A DNA stretch of 11,409 bases, from the NCBI GenBank assembly GCA_023418475.1, contig JAEZZO010000061.1:1-11409 (forward strand), written 5' to 3'. The position numbers were made by a program, and so were the translations under genes. The notes beneath the pieces are model-generated. The model did no database searches. It was not told the origin of the DNA and saw nothing but the letters and a program-made list of their open reading frames with translations. Shown piece after piece: positions 1-5,741 of this stretch. This stretch comes from Bacillota bacterium (lineage in GTDB: Bacteria; Bacillota; Clostridia; Lachnospirales; Lachnospiraceae). How positions within the stretch are numbered: position 1 is the first letter of the stretch; each line of letters opens with the position of its first letter.

Positions 1-2
1 CT

Positions 3-23
3 TTATCCATAAGTAATGGATAA
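3..23. repeat. Small AT-rich inverted repeat
   Basis: TTATCCAT and ATGGATAA form a perfect 8-bp stem around a 5-base loop. It could be the tail of a transcription terminator for a gene to the left, but no T-run follows. Its role is unknown. Confidence 0.3.
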
Positions 24-106
24 TTAGGGGAAAGGAAAGGTGTAAGCCTTTCAGACTTCTCGAACTGATGTTCAAAGACCTAACTAAAAATTTTGAAAAA
101 AGTGTC

Positions 107-136
107 TTGACATCATGTACCACTTTAAAGAATATT
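107..136 (+). promoter_or_regulatory. Candidate sigma-A promoter in the left leader
   Basis: A perfect TTGACA at 107-112 is followed after 18 bp by AATATT at 131-136, which matches the -10 consensus at 4 of 6 positions. It would read toward the gene at 253 with a leader of about 110 nt. The -35 is strong and the -10 mediocre. Confidence 0.4.
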
Positions 137-141
137 GGTAC
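117..141. promoter_or_regulatory. Operator-like inverted repeat over the -10 region
   Basis: GTACCA at 117-122 and TGGTAC at 136-141 are perfect 6-bp arms separated by 13 bp. They straddle the -10 of the candidate promoter at 107-136. A repressor dimer could bind here; no regulator gene is in the window. Confidence 0.3.
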
Positions 142-201
142 GGTAATTAAGAAAAACTGTACAAAAGTATTTTATTAATTAAATAATTTTGAATTAAATG
201 G

Positions 202-229
202 TTGATACAATTAATAATTGTTATATAAG
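202..229 (+). promoter_or_regulatory. Candidate promoter of the deoxyribosyltransferase-like gene
   Basis: TTGATA at 202-207 and TATAAG at 224-229 are separated by 16 bp. Transcription would start near 236, just before the GGAGG at 243-247. This excludes the upstream in-frame GTG at 232 and favours the ATG at 253. Confidence 0.45.
207..221. promoter_or_regulatory. 15-bp palindrome in the promoter spacer
   Basis: ACAATTA, one A, TAATTGT is a perfect palindrome occupying almost the whole spacer between the -35 and -10 boxes at 202-229. That placement is typical of a repressor operator. AT-rich palindromes also arise by chance in DNA of this composition. Confidence 0.35.
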
Positions 230-252
230 GCGTGAATTTGATGGAGGATATT

Positions 253-579
253 ATGGTAGGAAAGTATAAAGTAATAACTTTATGCGGGAGTACGAGGTTT
301 GAAGAAGAGTTCTTGAAAGTACAAAAACAATTAACGCTAGAAGGGAATATAGTTATTTCAGTGGGATTTTTTGGACATGCTGATGGTGAGTTTGAAAATG
401 TAATCACTCCTGAAATTAAAGTAATGCTTGACGATATACATAAAAGAAAAATCGATATGTCTGATGAAATTTATGTGATTAACAAAAACGGATATATAGG
501 TGAAAGTACAAAAGGTGAAATAGAATACGCTATAAAAACTGAAAAAAAGGTTGATTATTTAGAGTGCCATAATGCTTAG
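253..579 (+). CDS. Nucleoside 2-deoxyribosyltransferase-like protein
   Basis: Predicted 108-residue cytosolic protein. The N-terminal strand VITLCGSTRF (residues 7-16) and the later DEIYVINKNGYIGESTKGEI (71-90), followed by a stretch beginning EYAI, match the Rossmann-like fold of nucleoside 2-deoxyribosyltransferases. In that family a glutamate in the second block is the nucleophile, and E84, E89 or E91 are candidates here. Classical members move deoxyribose between bases; many short relatives are uncharacterised, so the substrate is not assigned. ATG 253 is chosen because GGAGG at 243-247 sits 5 bases upstream; in-frame starts at 232 (GTG) and 241 lack a site. It is a single gene with its own promoter candidate, and the boundary element at 585 follows directly. 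Fold assignment is fairly sure, activity is inference. Confidence 0.75.
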   Translation: MVGKYKVITLCGSTRFEEEFLKVQKQLTLEGNIVISVGFFGHADGEFENVITPEIKVMLDDIHKRKIDMSDEIYVINKNGYIGESTKGEIEYAIKTEKKVDYLECHNA

Positions 580-584
580 TCCGT

Positions 585-605
585 TTTGCCATTGTTTACA
601 ATTAC
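585..605 (+). repeat. Spacer element copy A
   Basis: This 21-base copy reads TTTGC, CATT, GTTTAC, AATTAC and matches copy B (3106-3126) at 19 of 21 positions. It begins 6 bases after the stop codon at 577-579 and lies 60 bases before the next start. Unlike copy B, the right half has no GGCAAA to pair with the left half. Function unknown. Confidence 0.55.
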
Positions 606-665
606 TTTTTAAGAATTTGCCAGTAACACAGTAATAAGTTGAATTATTAAGTAAAGGAGCAAGGA

Positions 666-1427
666 ATGAATAGGTCAATTGATGTCATAGCTAAAAAACT
701 ATATGCTATCCTGGGAGATAATATTGTTTGTATTTATCTATATGGATCTGTTGCAATGGACGATTTTAAGCTTGGTTGGAGTGACATTGATATATTATGC
801 TTAACAAAGGAAGTTGTATCTGATTTTTATTCTAAACAATTAGTTGATTTAAGACAGGACCTTTTGAAAGAGGAAGAAACTAATCCGTACTATAGAAGTT
901 TTGAGGGTGCTATTGTATCAATTGATGAGTTCAAGAAAAAACAATATACCAAAGTTGTTTATTGGGGAACGAGCGGGCAAAGTATAACAGACAAATATTC
1001 TTTTGATGTGTTTTCATTATATGAATTAATCAAATATGGTAAATTAATCTTAGGTAAAGACATTCGTAATGAGTTGTTTAAACCTACATATGAAGAGTTG
1101 AAATATGGTGTTCAACAGCATTATCAGACTATTCGCAAATATGCAATGGAAGCAGGAGAAAGTTTATATTCGTGTGGTTGGTTGCTTGATATAGCACGTT
1201 GTATTTATACACTGCGATATAATGACATAATAAGTAAGACACAGGCCGGAGAGTGGGCAATTAACGAAAATCTTTGTCCAGAAATAGAACAAATGCTTTT
1301 TACCCTTCAAATAAGAAATAGTCCTTTGAAATATAAAGGGCAGGCTGAAGTAAAAGAATGGCTAAGTTCATTGGGAAGATCGGTACAATTGTTTGCTGAT
1401 GTTTTAGATCGAGAGCTGAATAGCTAA
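666..1427 (+). CDS. AadA-like aminoglycoside nucleotidyltransferase
   Basis: Predicted 253-residue cytosolic enzyme, close to the roughly 260 residues of AadA/ANT(9) proteins. The nucleotidyltransferase motif is clear: YGSVAMDD at residues 26-33 gives the Gly-Ser, and SDIDIL at 39-44 gives the metal-binding D40 and D42. The C-terminal half carries the helical DUF4111-type pattern, including SKTQAGEWAI and LQIRNSPLKY. Known relatives transfer AMP to spectinomycin, streptomycin or related hydroxyls, using ATP. The start has AAAGGAG 5-11 bases upstream. It stands alone, with an 86-bp spacer before it. No named allele is recognised, so resistance is inferred from family only. Confidence 0.8.
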   Translation: MNRSIDVIAKKLYAILGDNIVCIYLYGSVAMDDFKLGWSDIDILCLTKEVVSDFYSKQLVDLRQDLLKEEETNPYYRSFEGAIVSIDEFKKKQYTKVVYWGTSGQSITDKYSFDVFSLYELIKYGKLILGKDIRNELFKPTYEELKYGVQQHYQTIRKYAMEAGESLYSCGWLLDIARCIYTLRYNDIISKTQAGEWAINENLCPEIEQMLFTLQIRNSPLKYKGQAEVKEWLSSLGRSVQLFADVLDRELNS

Positions 1428-1500
1428 ATTCCAATCTGTTAAGAAGTTTGAAGGTGGGCATCCGCTTGTTGATATGGTCTACCTGAAACGGGAACGATAA
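1420..1500 (+). pseudogene. Decayed C-terminal fragment, family unknown
   Basis: After a TGA at 1417-1419 a frame stays open to the TAA at 1498-1500. It encodes VKKFEGGHPLVDMVYLKRER at its end, a protein-like composition with less AT-rich codons than the surrounding spacer. There is no start codon with a ribosome-binding site. It looks like the last residues of a lost gene, possibly an acetyltransferase, but the family is not recognised. Confidence 0.3.
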
Positions 1501-1565
1501 ATAGTAATTTATAGGGGAGATAATTAGCAGTAAATTTTGCTGAAATAAATTAGAAGGAGTTTTCA

Positions 1566-1967
1566 ATGAGTAGAATTAGCGATTATATCAAAAAAATGGT
1601 GGAAATATACGGGGATAAAGTGTCGTTTACTAAAAGTACATATGATGAAAATACTTTATCATTGGTACCACAGCCATTAAGAGAATTTTATACAGAATAT
1701 CTGCAGGTAAATTTACCATTTGGATACATATATTCCATCGAGAATTCATTAAAAGATTCAGAAGCTGAACCTTTCAAAAGTGAATGTTGGTTTTCTTTTG
1801 GCTTTGATGGATACTTTTCCTATTGGTTGTGCTTGTTTACACCTGATAGTGATGAGTTATCATTTACATATTGGGATCATGAAGGTGGAGCAGATATAGG
1901 TAGCGCAGTAAATAAGGATATTATAGAATTCTTAGAAGATGTGCGGTCAGAATATGAAGAAAGATGA
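1566..1967 (+). CDS. SUKH (SMI1/KNR4)-like protein
   Basis: Predicted 133-residue soluble protein. It has the SUKH-family layout: an amphipathic N-terminal helix, LVPQPLREFYTEY near residues 33-45, then an aromatic-rich core with CWFSFGFDGYFSYWLCLF at about 74-91, FTYWDHEGG at 98-106, and a closing helix IIEFLEDV. SUKH proteins are often immunity proteins to polymorphic toxins or general protein-binding modules. No toxin gene is adjacent, so an immunity role is not supported by context. GAAGGAG at 1553-1559 precedes the ATG by 6 bases. The remnant ending at 1500 lies upstream. Family call moderate; function unknown. Confidence 0.6.
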   Translation: MSRISDYIKKMVEIYGDKVSFTKSTYDENTLSLVPQPLREFYTEYLQVNLPFGYIYSIENSLKDSEAEPFKSECWFSFGFDGYFSYWLCLFTPDSDELSFTYWDHEGGADIGSAVNKDIIEFLEDVRSEYEER

Positions 1968-2003
1968 CTTGGAAGATGGCTGGGAATAAATTATAATTGC
2001 TAA

Positions 2004-2120
2004 GCTGATGATTTTTTGAAAGATGATTTGATTTTTACTGAAGCAAAAGAGAACGAGGGTAGGCGACAATTTCCATGGCGAACACCACGTCTTGAGATGA
2101 TTTCAATGGGAAGCAGTTAG
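2004..2120 (+). pseudogene. Decayed C-terminal fragment before the 2124 gene
   Basis: A frame opens after TAA 2001-2003 and ends at TAG 2118-2120, giving 38 codons with the protein-like end GRRQFPWRTPRLEMISMGSS. No start codon with a ribosome-binding site is present. Its base composition is less AT-rich than the flanking spacer, as expected of former coding DNA. It stops 3 bases before the next start codon. Family not recognised. Confidence 0.3.
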
Positions 2121-2123
2121 TAT

Positions 2124-2603
2124 ATGAATTCTGAAGGGAAAGACTGCTTTAAAATTATAAAAGATCATTATACCGAAGGAGGTTTGAACTTAAATATAGA
2201 AGATACAAAAGTAGTTGCAAGCTATTTGGATCAAACAATCAGAGCTATCAGAGAAACGATAGTAGAAATGGTAAGGCTACAAGAACATCCTGAGTATCCG
2301 TCAAGATTATCTTGTTTATATGCAACTAAAAGCTATGATGAAGCTTTGAAATGGATAGAAATATTTGATTCTTTTAATCGTAAAGTTTTACAAATTGTTA
2401 AACTTCGAGTTGTCGGGAATTCATTTGAGGGTGATGGTAATCTTCTACCAAAAGAAGATGGGAGTTCTTTTTCTAAAAAAATGGAACAAGCCAGACTATA
2501 TTGGATGGGCAATGTAAATAATAAACTTCCCGAACTTCTGATTAACGGTAAGATTGAAGTGATAGAAATTATAAAAGATTTTCAAGAAATGGAGAATAGG
2601 TAG
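2124..2603 (+). CDS. Conserved protein of unknown function (DUF2441-like)
   Basis: Predicted 159-residue soluble protein. The central block HPEYPSRLSCLYATKSYDEA (residues 54-73), followed by LKW, VLQIVKLRV, then FEGDGNLLP and a tail with SKKMEQARLYW and INGKIEVIEIIKDF, resembles the DUF2441 group, whose fold has been compared to ADP-ribosyltransferase-like proteins. That comparison is from memory and is tentative. The start has only a weak GGGAAG about 11 bases upstream. The GGAGG inside the reading frame near 2178 encodes part of the protein and is not taken as the initiation site. No neighbour shares a function with it. Confidence 0.6.
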   Translation: MNSEGKDCFKIIKDHYTEGGLNLNIEDTKVVASYLDQTIRAIRETIVEMVRLQEHPEYPSRLSCLYATKSYDEALKWIEIFDSFNRKVLQIVKLRVVGNSFEGDGNLLPKEDGSSFSKKMEQARLYWMGNVNNKLPELLINGKIEVIEIIKDFQEMENR

Positions 2604-2735
2604 TGTCAACAAATTCTAAAGGATGTTCCCATTATATTTATTAGAGATTAGGCAAGAAAAGATAAAAAGCTTTATAATAGTGTCAATTGGATCAGAAATT
2701 TTATATTTTGCGTTTTTGGATAGGAGATAAAGAGG

Positions 2736-2820
2736 ATGCTTTTAAAACTATACCCTGAAATTGACTATTCGGTTCTTATACTACGATAATCGTCACTATC
2801 GACTCTGTTTAGGAGGTTAA
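2736..2820 (+). pseudogene. Frameshifted small ORF remnant
   Basis: An ATG at 2736 with AGGAG 9 bases upstream starts MLLKLYPEIDYSVLILR and stops at 2787-2789. The frame shifted by one base reads LYYDNRHYRLCLGG from 2776 to TAA 2818-2820. Together they look like one short protein end split by a frameshift near 2776. Family not recognised. Confidence 0.3.
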
Positions 2821-2827
2821 TAAAATT

Positions 2828-2863
2828 GTCAAAGCCAGTGAAATCAATGGATTTCGGCTTGAC
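2828..2863. repeat. Long imperfect hairpin upstream of membrane gene copy 1
   Basis: GTCAAAGCC pairs with GGCTTGAC (one extra A) and GAAATC pairs with GATTTC, with a 3-base bulge on one side. No T-run follows, so it is a poor terminator. It ends where the sequence shared with copy 2 begins and is absent upstream of copy 2. It may be a transcript-leader structure or the scar of an element. Confidence 0.45.
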
Positions 2864-3117
2864 AGAATAGGAAGGAAAAAGAGTGGAGGAATTTGGTTTT
2901 AAGTTAATATTGAAAGCTGTAGGCTATACTTTATCGGTTGTAATAATTTCGTATTTTTTAATTGGAAAATTGCTGGTTTTTGCTTTTGGATATTCAACAG
3001 TTGAAGCTTCATATCATTTACCAACTCATGCATTATTAATTGGATTAATATTTACAATCATCTTTTGCACTTTATTAATTCTAGCTAAAATTAACAGCAA
3101 ATAAATTTGCAATCGTT
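2862..3117 (+). repeat. Duplicated unit, copy 1
   Basis: This segment corresponds to 4996-5251. It holds the ribosome-binding site, the whole 73-codon gene and the left half of spacer element B. In the coding part I count 7 differences in 222 bases. Similarity is lost before ACAG on the left and after the GTT of the element core on the right. Confidence 0.85.
2883..3104 (+). CDS. Small two-helix membrane protein, copy 1
   Basis: Predicted 73-residue integral membrane protein. A first hydrophobic segment spans about residues 7-37 (KLILKAVGYTLSVVIISYFL and onward) and a second about 48-68 (THALLIGLIFTIIFCTLLIL). A short polar loop with EASYHLPTH lies between them and a lysine-containing tail ends the protein. 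Start is GTG 2883, with GGAAGG at 2870-2875 seven bases upstream; the same GTG and site are kept in copy 2. Four residues differ from copy 2. Family and function are not recognised. The near-identical duplication and conserved frame indicate a real gene. Confidence 0.75.
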   Translation: MEEFGFKLILKAVGYTLSVVIISYFLIGKLLVFAFGYSTVEASYHLPTHALLIGLIFTIIFCTLLILAKINSK

Positions 3118-3139
3118 TACAATTACAAACGGCAAATTT
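3103..3139 (+). repeat. Spacer element copy B with bipartite hairpin
   Basis: The core at 3106-3126 is the reference copy of the recurring spacer element. Here AAATTTGC pairs with GCAAATTT and CGTTT pairs with AAACG, with three unpaired bases (AAT) between the two paired blocks on the left side only, and an 8-base loop. The left arm overlaps the stop codon at 3102-3104. It could act as a weak terminator, but lacks a T-run. The two-box stem with one-sided bulge recalls attC-type sites in architecture only. Confidence 0.55.
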
Positions 3140-3182
3140 GAACTTGTAAGTGGACGAATATTATTTAGCAGGAGAAATAGGA

Positions 3183-3641
3183 ATGAGTAAGATTAAGAGC
3201 GAGTTAGTAAAAATTTTCAAAAGATATAATGATAAAAGAATATGCGTACTAGGTACTACTTGCTGCGGGAAGTCTACCTTGCAGAGCCAGTTTATTGAGG
3301 CCGTAGATATGGACGAAGCATTATGGCCAACATTGTCTAGGGAAGAGGAAGCATATATATGTCAGAAACCATGGACTAATGAAATCGGAAAATTTACAAG
3401 TAAACTAGTAAAGGAACGTGTTGTAATAAAGCCTGGTCATCCATTATTTTCGTTAATTTTATTAGATTGCGACATAATTATATATCTTGGAATATCGGAT
3501 GCATTATTGCAGAAACATTGTCAACAAAGGAATGCTTCATTTGAAGATGCAAAGAATGTAAAATTTGCAATTGAAAGTACAATAAATGCAAGACGAATGA
3601 ACGGGAATCTGAAAATATATGATTTAGAAATGGATGAATAA
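3183..3641 (+). CDS. P-loop kinase-like NTPase
   Basis: Predicted 152-residue cytosolic protein. Walker A is GTTCCGKS (residues 24-31, after the strand RICVLGT), so it should bind ATP or GTP. A later hydrophobic strand LILLDCDIIIYLG is followed by a helix rich in charged residues, as in small adenylate- or shikimate-kinase-like enzymes that phosphorylate small molecules. The substrate is not evident. ATG 3183 is chosen because GGAG at 3171-3174 lies 8 bases upstream; an in-frame GTG at 3150 has no site and lies almost against the element B hairpin. Length is short for a kinase of this fold but all core strands appear present. Related remnants occur at 5347-5700 and perhaps 10220-10378. Confidence 0.65.
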   Translation: MSKIKSELVKIFKRYNDKRICVLGTTCCGKSTLQSQFIEAVDMDEALWPTLSREEEAYICQKPWTNEIGKFTSKLVKERVVIKPGHPLFSLILLDCDIIIYLGISDALLQKHCQQRNASFEDAKNVKFAIESTINARRMNGNLKIYDLEMDE

Positions 3642-3789
3642 AAGATACAAGGTAGAAACACATTCCACTATGTTGATGCCTTACAAAACGCACTATATTT
3701 TTTTACTAGCAACATTGGGCAGATGGTGAATTTAGTATGTATATTTCACTAATGCGAACCCAGATGATAAATCATGTGGAGGTACAAAA

Positions 3790-4350
3790 ATGGCTACTTA
3801 TTTCTTAATAAGACATGGCGAAGCTGATTATAGTGAATTAATGGAACATCATTTTTTTGGTTTTGGAAGAGATTTAGCACCATTGTCTGAGAAAGGCATA
3901 AAACAAGCAGAAGAAACTGCAAAAGATAAAAGATTAAAAACTGCTGAACTTATTATTTCATCTCCATACACTAGGGCTTTACAAACGGCACAGATTATTT
4001 CGAAAAACACTGGAATCGATGTCAGAGTAGAACTGGATTTACATGAATGGCTTCCTGATTTGTCCAATAAATATACTACATCTGAAGAAGCATTCCGTCT
4101 AACAGAAGAATTTGTAAACTGCAAAGGTATTTACCCAATAGAGACAAAAAAACTATGGGAAACGGTTGATGATATGAGAAAAAGGATGAAAAGAGTTGCT
4201 GATAAATATGTAGAATATGAAAATGTAATTCTTGTCGGACATGGGATGGCATTAAGAGCCTTGGCTTATATTGAAGAAATGAAACCAGCTGAAATTGTAG
4301 AATTTAAGTATGAAATAGGACAAGAAGAATGTATCTATTCGTTTTGCTAA
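3790..4350 (+). CDS. Histidine phosphatase (phosphoglycerate mutase-like)
   Basis: Predicted 186-residue cytosolic enzyme of the histidine phosphatase superfamily. The catalytic signature is FLIRHGE at residues 5-11, with H9 the phospho-acceptor. SSPYTRALQTA (57-67) supplies the second arginine, and LVGHGMALRAL (148-158) the second histidine, H151. LHEW at 84-87 is the usual acidic site. Members remove phosphate from sugars, nucleotides or other small molecules; the sequence does not show which. Length is normal for the broad-specificity branch. GGAGG at 3779-3783 precedes the ATG by 6 bases. The preceding 148-bp spacer has no recognisable gene. Confidence 0.85.
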   Translation: MATYFLIRHGEADYSELMEHHFFGFGRDLAPLSEKGIKQAEETAKDKRLKTAELIISSPYTRALQTAQIISKNTGIDVRVELDLHEWLPDLSNKYTTSEEAFRLTEEFVNCKGIYPIETKKLWETVDDMRKRMKRVADKYVEYENVILVGHGMALRALAYIEEMKPAEIVEFKYEIGQEECIYSFC

Positions 4351-4372
4351 ATACAATTTATTATTATCATAT

Positions 4373-4393
4373 TTCGCATTCGTTTACTATACC
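4373..4393 (+). repeat. Spacer element copy C
   Basis: TTCGC, ATTC, GTTTAC, then TATACC match copy B at 16 of 21 positions. It lies about 22 bases after the stop codon of the phosphatase gene and 37 bases before the next start. Flanking TCGC (4374-4377) and GCGA could pair over it. The TTTACT part doubles as a possible -35 box. Confidence 0.4.
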
Positions 4394-4411
4394 TAATTAG
4401 AGCGATATGTT
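4383..4411 (+). promoter_or_regulatory. Candidate promoter of the HIT gene
   Basis: TTTACT at 4383-4388 and TATGTT at 4406-4411, separated by 17 bp, each match the consensus at 4 of 6 positions. A start point near 4418 would leave a very short leader before GGGAG at 4422-4426. Confidence 0.35.
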
Positions 4412-4430
4412 AGTGTAGGTAGGGAGAAAG

Positions 4431-4940
4431 ATGATGTTTGTAAAAAGATTAGAGAAAGAAGATGAATTATTACTAACTCATAGAAGAAATGTAATAAGAG
4501 ATTACCAGGAGAAAGGTATTTGCTTTTCTTGTCAAAATTTTATTACTGGGGATATTTTTCCGGATGATGGTTTGGTTATTTATGAAGACGATTTAGTGAA
4601 ATGCCAGTTTGAAAAATATCCTAGGGCAACAGGGCAAACAATAATTGTATCAAAACACCACTATGAAGATATTTCCGAAATGCCTATTGATTTAGGAACA
4701 CATATACTAAAAATATCTAAGGCAATTATAAAATTACATAAAGATATTTTAGGTGCAGAGAAGGTATATATGTGCACAATCTGTGATGGGAAAAGAAATC
4801 ATTTACACTTTCAACTCTTGCCAAGATTAAAAGGCGAAACTATTGGTTATCAGAATTTTGTTAGAGAAGAAGGACTTTTAATGAATTATCAAGAGACCGC
4901 ACATATTTATAGAGAAGCTTTAATTTGTTTACACAGATAA
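4431..4940 (+). CDS. HIT-family protein, GalT-like histidine motif
   Basis: Predicted 169-residue cytosolic nucleotide-binding protein. The HIT signature is NHLHFQLLPR at residues 123-132, with H124 and H126; the third position is Q128 rather than histidine, as in the HPHPQ motif of GalT-type nucleotidyl transferases. IFPDDGLVIYEDDLVKCQFE and the following GQTIIVSKHHYEDI form the typical HIT beta-sheet region. C31 and C34 (CFSC) could be half of a zinc site. It may hydrolyse or transfer nucleotidyl groups; substrate unknown. GGGAG lies just upstream; ATG 4431 or ATG 4434 could start translation, and the second gives better spacing. Confidence 0.8.
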   Translation: MMFVKRLEKEDELLLTHRRNVIRDYQEKGICFSCQNFITGDIFPDDGLVIYEDDLVKCQFEKYPRATGQTIIVSKHHYEDISEMPIDLGTHILKISKAIIKLHKDILGAEKVYMCTICDGKRNHLHFQLLPRLKGETIGYQNFVREEGLLMNYQETAHIYREALICLHR

Positions 4941-4995
4941 ATTAAATTGTATCCTACAGTGAATTCATCTTATACAAATTAGTAAAGGAAAACAT

Positions 4996-5251
4996 ACAGG
5001 ATAGGAAGGAAATAGAGTGGAGGAATTTGGTTTTAAGTTAATATTGAAAGCTGTAGGCTATACTTTATCGGTTGTATTAATTTCGTATTTTTTTATTGGA
5101 AAATTGCTGGTTTTTGCTTTTGGATATTTTACAGTTGAAGCTTCATATCATTTACCAACTCATGCATTATTAATAGGATTAATATTTACAATCATCTTTT
5201 GCACTTTATTAATTCTGGCTGAAATTAACAGCAAATAAATTTGCAATCGTT
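4996..5251 (+). repeat. Duplicated unit, copy 2
   Basis: This is the second copy of 2862-3117, displaced by 2134 bases and in the same orientation. The right end of the match is TTTGCAATCGTT; beyond it the copies diverge or need a one-base gap. Everything between the two copies is three unrelated complete genes. Confidence 0.85.
5017..5238 (+). CDS. Small two-helix membrane protein, copy 2
   Basis: Predicted 73-residue membrane protein, the paralogue of 2883-3104. The changes are Ile to Leu and Leu to Phe in helix 1, Ser to Phe in the loop, and Lys to Glu near the C-terminus; two further base changes are silent. The reading frame, GTG start and GGAAGG site are intact, so both copies appear able to be made. 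The upstream sequence differs from copy 1 before position 4996, so the two are probably transcribed differently. A broken kinase remnant follows. Confidence 0.75.
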   Translation: MEEFGFKLILKAVGYTLSVVLISYFFIGKLLVFAFGYFTVEASYHLPTHALLIGLIFTIIFCTLLILAEINSK

Positions 5252-5258
5252 ACCAATT
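5240..5258 (+). repeat. Spacer element copy D (part of duplication)
   Basis: The left part, TTTGCAATCGTT, is identical to copy B. The right half reads ACCAATTG instead of TACAATTAC and has no pairing arm, so the hairpin seen in copy B cannot form. It lies directly after the stop of membrane gene copy 2. Confidence 0.5.
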
Positions 5259-5346
5259 GAGAATAGAATTTAAAATTTGGATAGAAAGAATTATTATAGA
5301 TTACAGGAAATGTGGATTTCTTGAACTTAATGCTCTCTGACATTGA

Positions 5347-5700
5347 AATTATCGATTCTTTGTTTTATCTACTATCACCGTGGATTTAGGCGATATAATT
5401 CCTCAGTTTTACGAACTCGATGTATACATGTCAGCACCATTAGACCTTCGTATGGAACGTGTAAAGCAACGACTTAAGGAAACTCTTGATAATGTAGATA
5501 CTTTATATTTTGATGACAGAGATTATGACATAGATAGTTCATTGCTGATATTTGCAAATGGATGGATGACGGAACCGATGCTAATCAATTTAATTTGAAT
5601 CTATTGGTTCTTGAAGATGCAGACATTATTGTAGATGGAAGTAAATCAATCACTGAAATAACAGATTTCATTAAGGTCAAGCTCTTTGAAGTAATAACAG
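5347..5700 (+). pseudogene. N-terminally truncated, frameshifted P-loop kinase remnant
   Basis: An open stretch from 5347 reads FFVLSTITVDLGDIIPQFYE and then LDVYMSAPLDLRMERVKQR, the pattern of the last core strand and lid helix of adenylate-kinase-like P-loop enzymes. No Walker A motif or ribosome-binding site precedes it, so the front half is gone. The frame stops at 5596-5598. A frame from 5562 continues with VLEDADIIVDGSKSITEITD, the usual C-terminal end of such kinases, indicating a one- or two-base frameshift near 5560. That second frame then runs without a stop into the acetyltransferase gene. The loss lies just downstream of membrane gene copy 2, which may have arrived with the deletion. 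Confidence 0.6.
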
Positions 5701-5741
5701 ATCCGAAAGAAAAGGTGGACTTGAGGAAGGAAGATTGCAAT

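Noticed and set aside
1..78. Minus-strand frame reading FEHQFEKSERLTPFLSPNYP near the left edge
   Set aside because: An in-frame stop lies just upstream and no start codon with a ribosome-binding site exists before the edge; could be a fragment but cannot be supported.
20..110. Riboswitch or T-box leader at the left edge
   Set aside because: No specifier, T-box sequence or known aptamer motif could be recognised.
585..605. Integron attC site
   Set aside because: The spacer elements lack the RYYYAAC and GTTRRRY core pairs, and no integron integrase is in the window. Only a general resemblance in position and, for one copy, fold.
3688..3709. Further degenerate copy of the element (GCACTA...TTTACTA)
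   Set aside because: Needs several inserted T bases to align; too weak to count.
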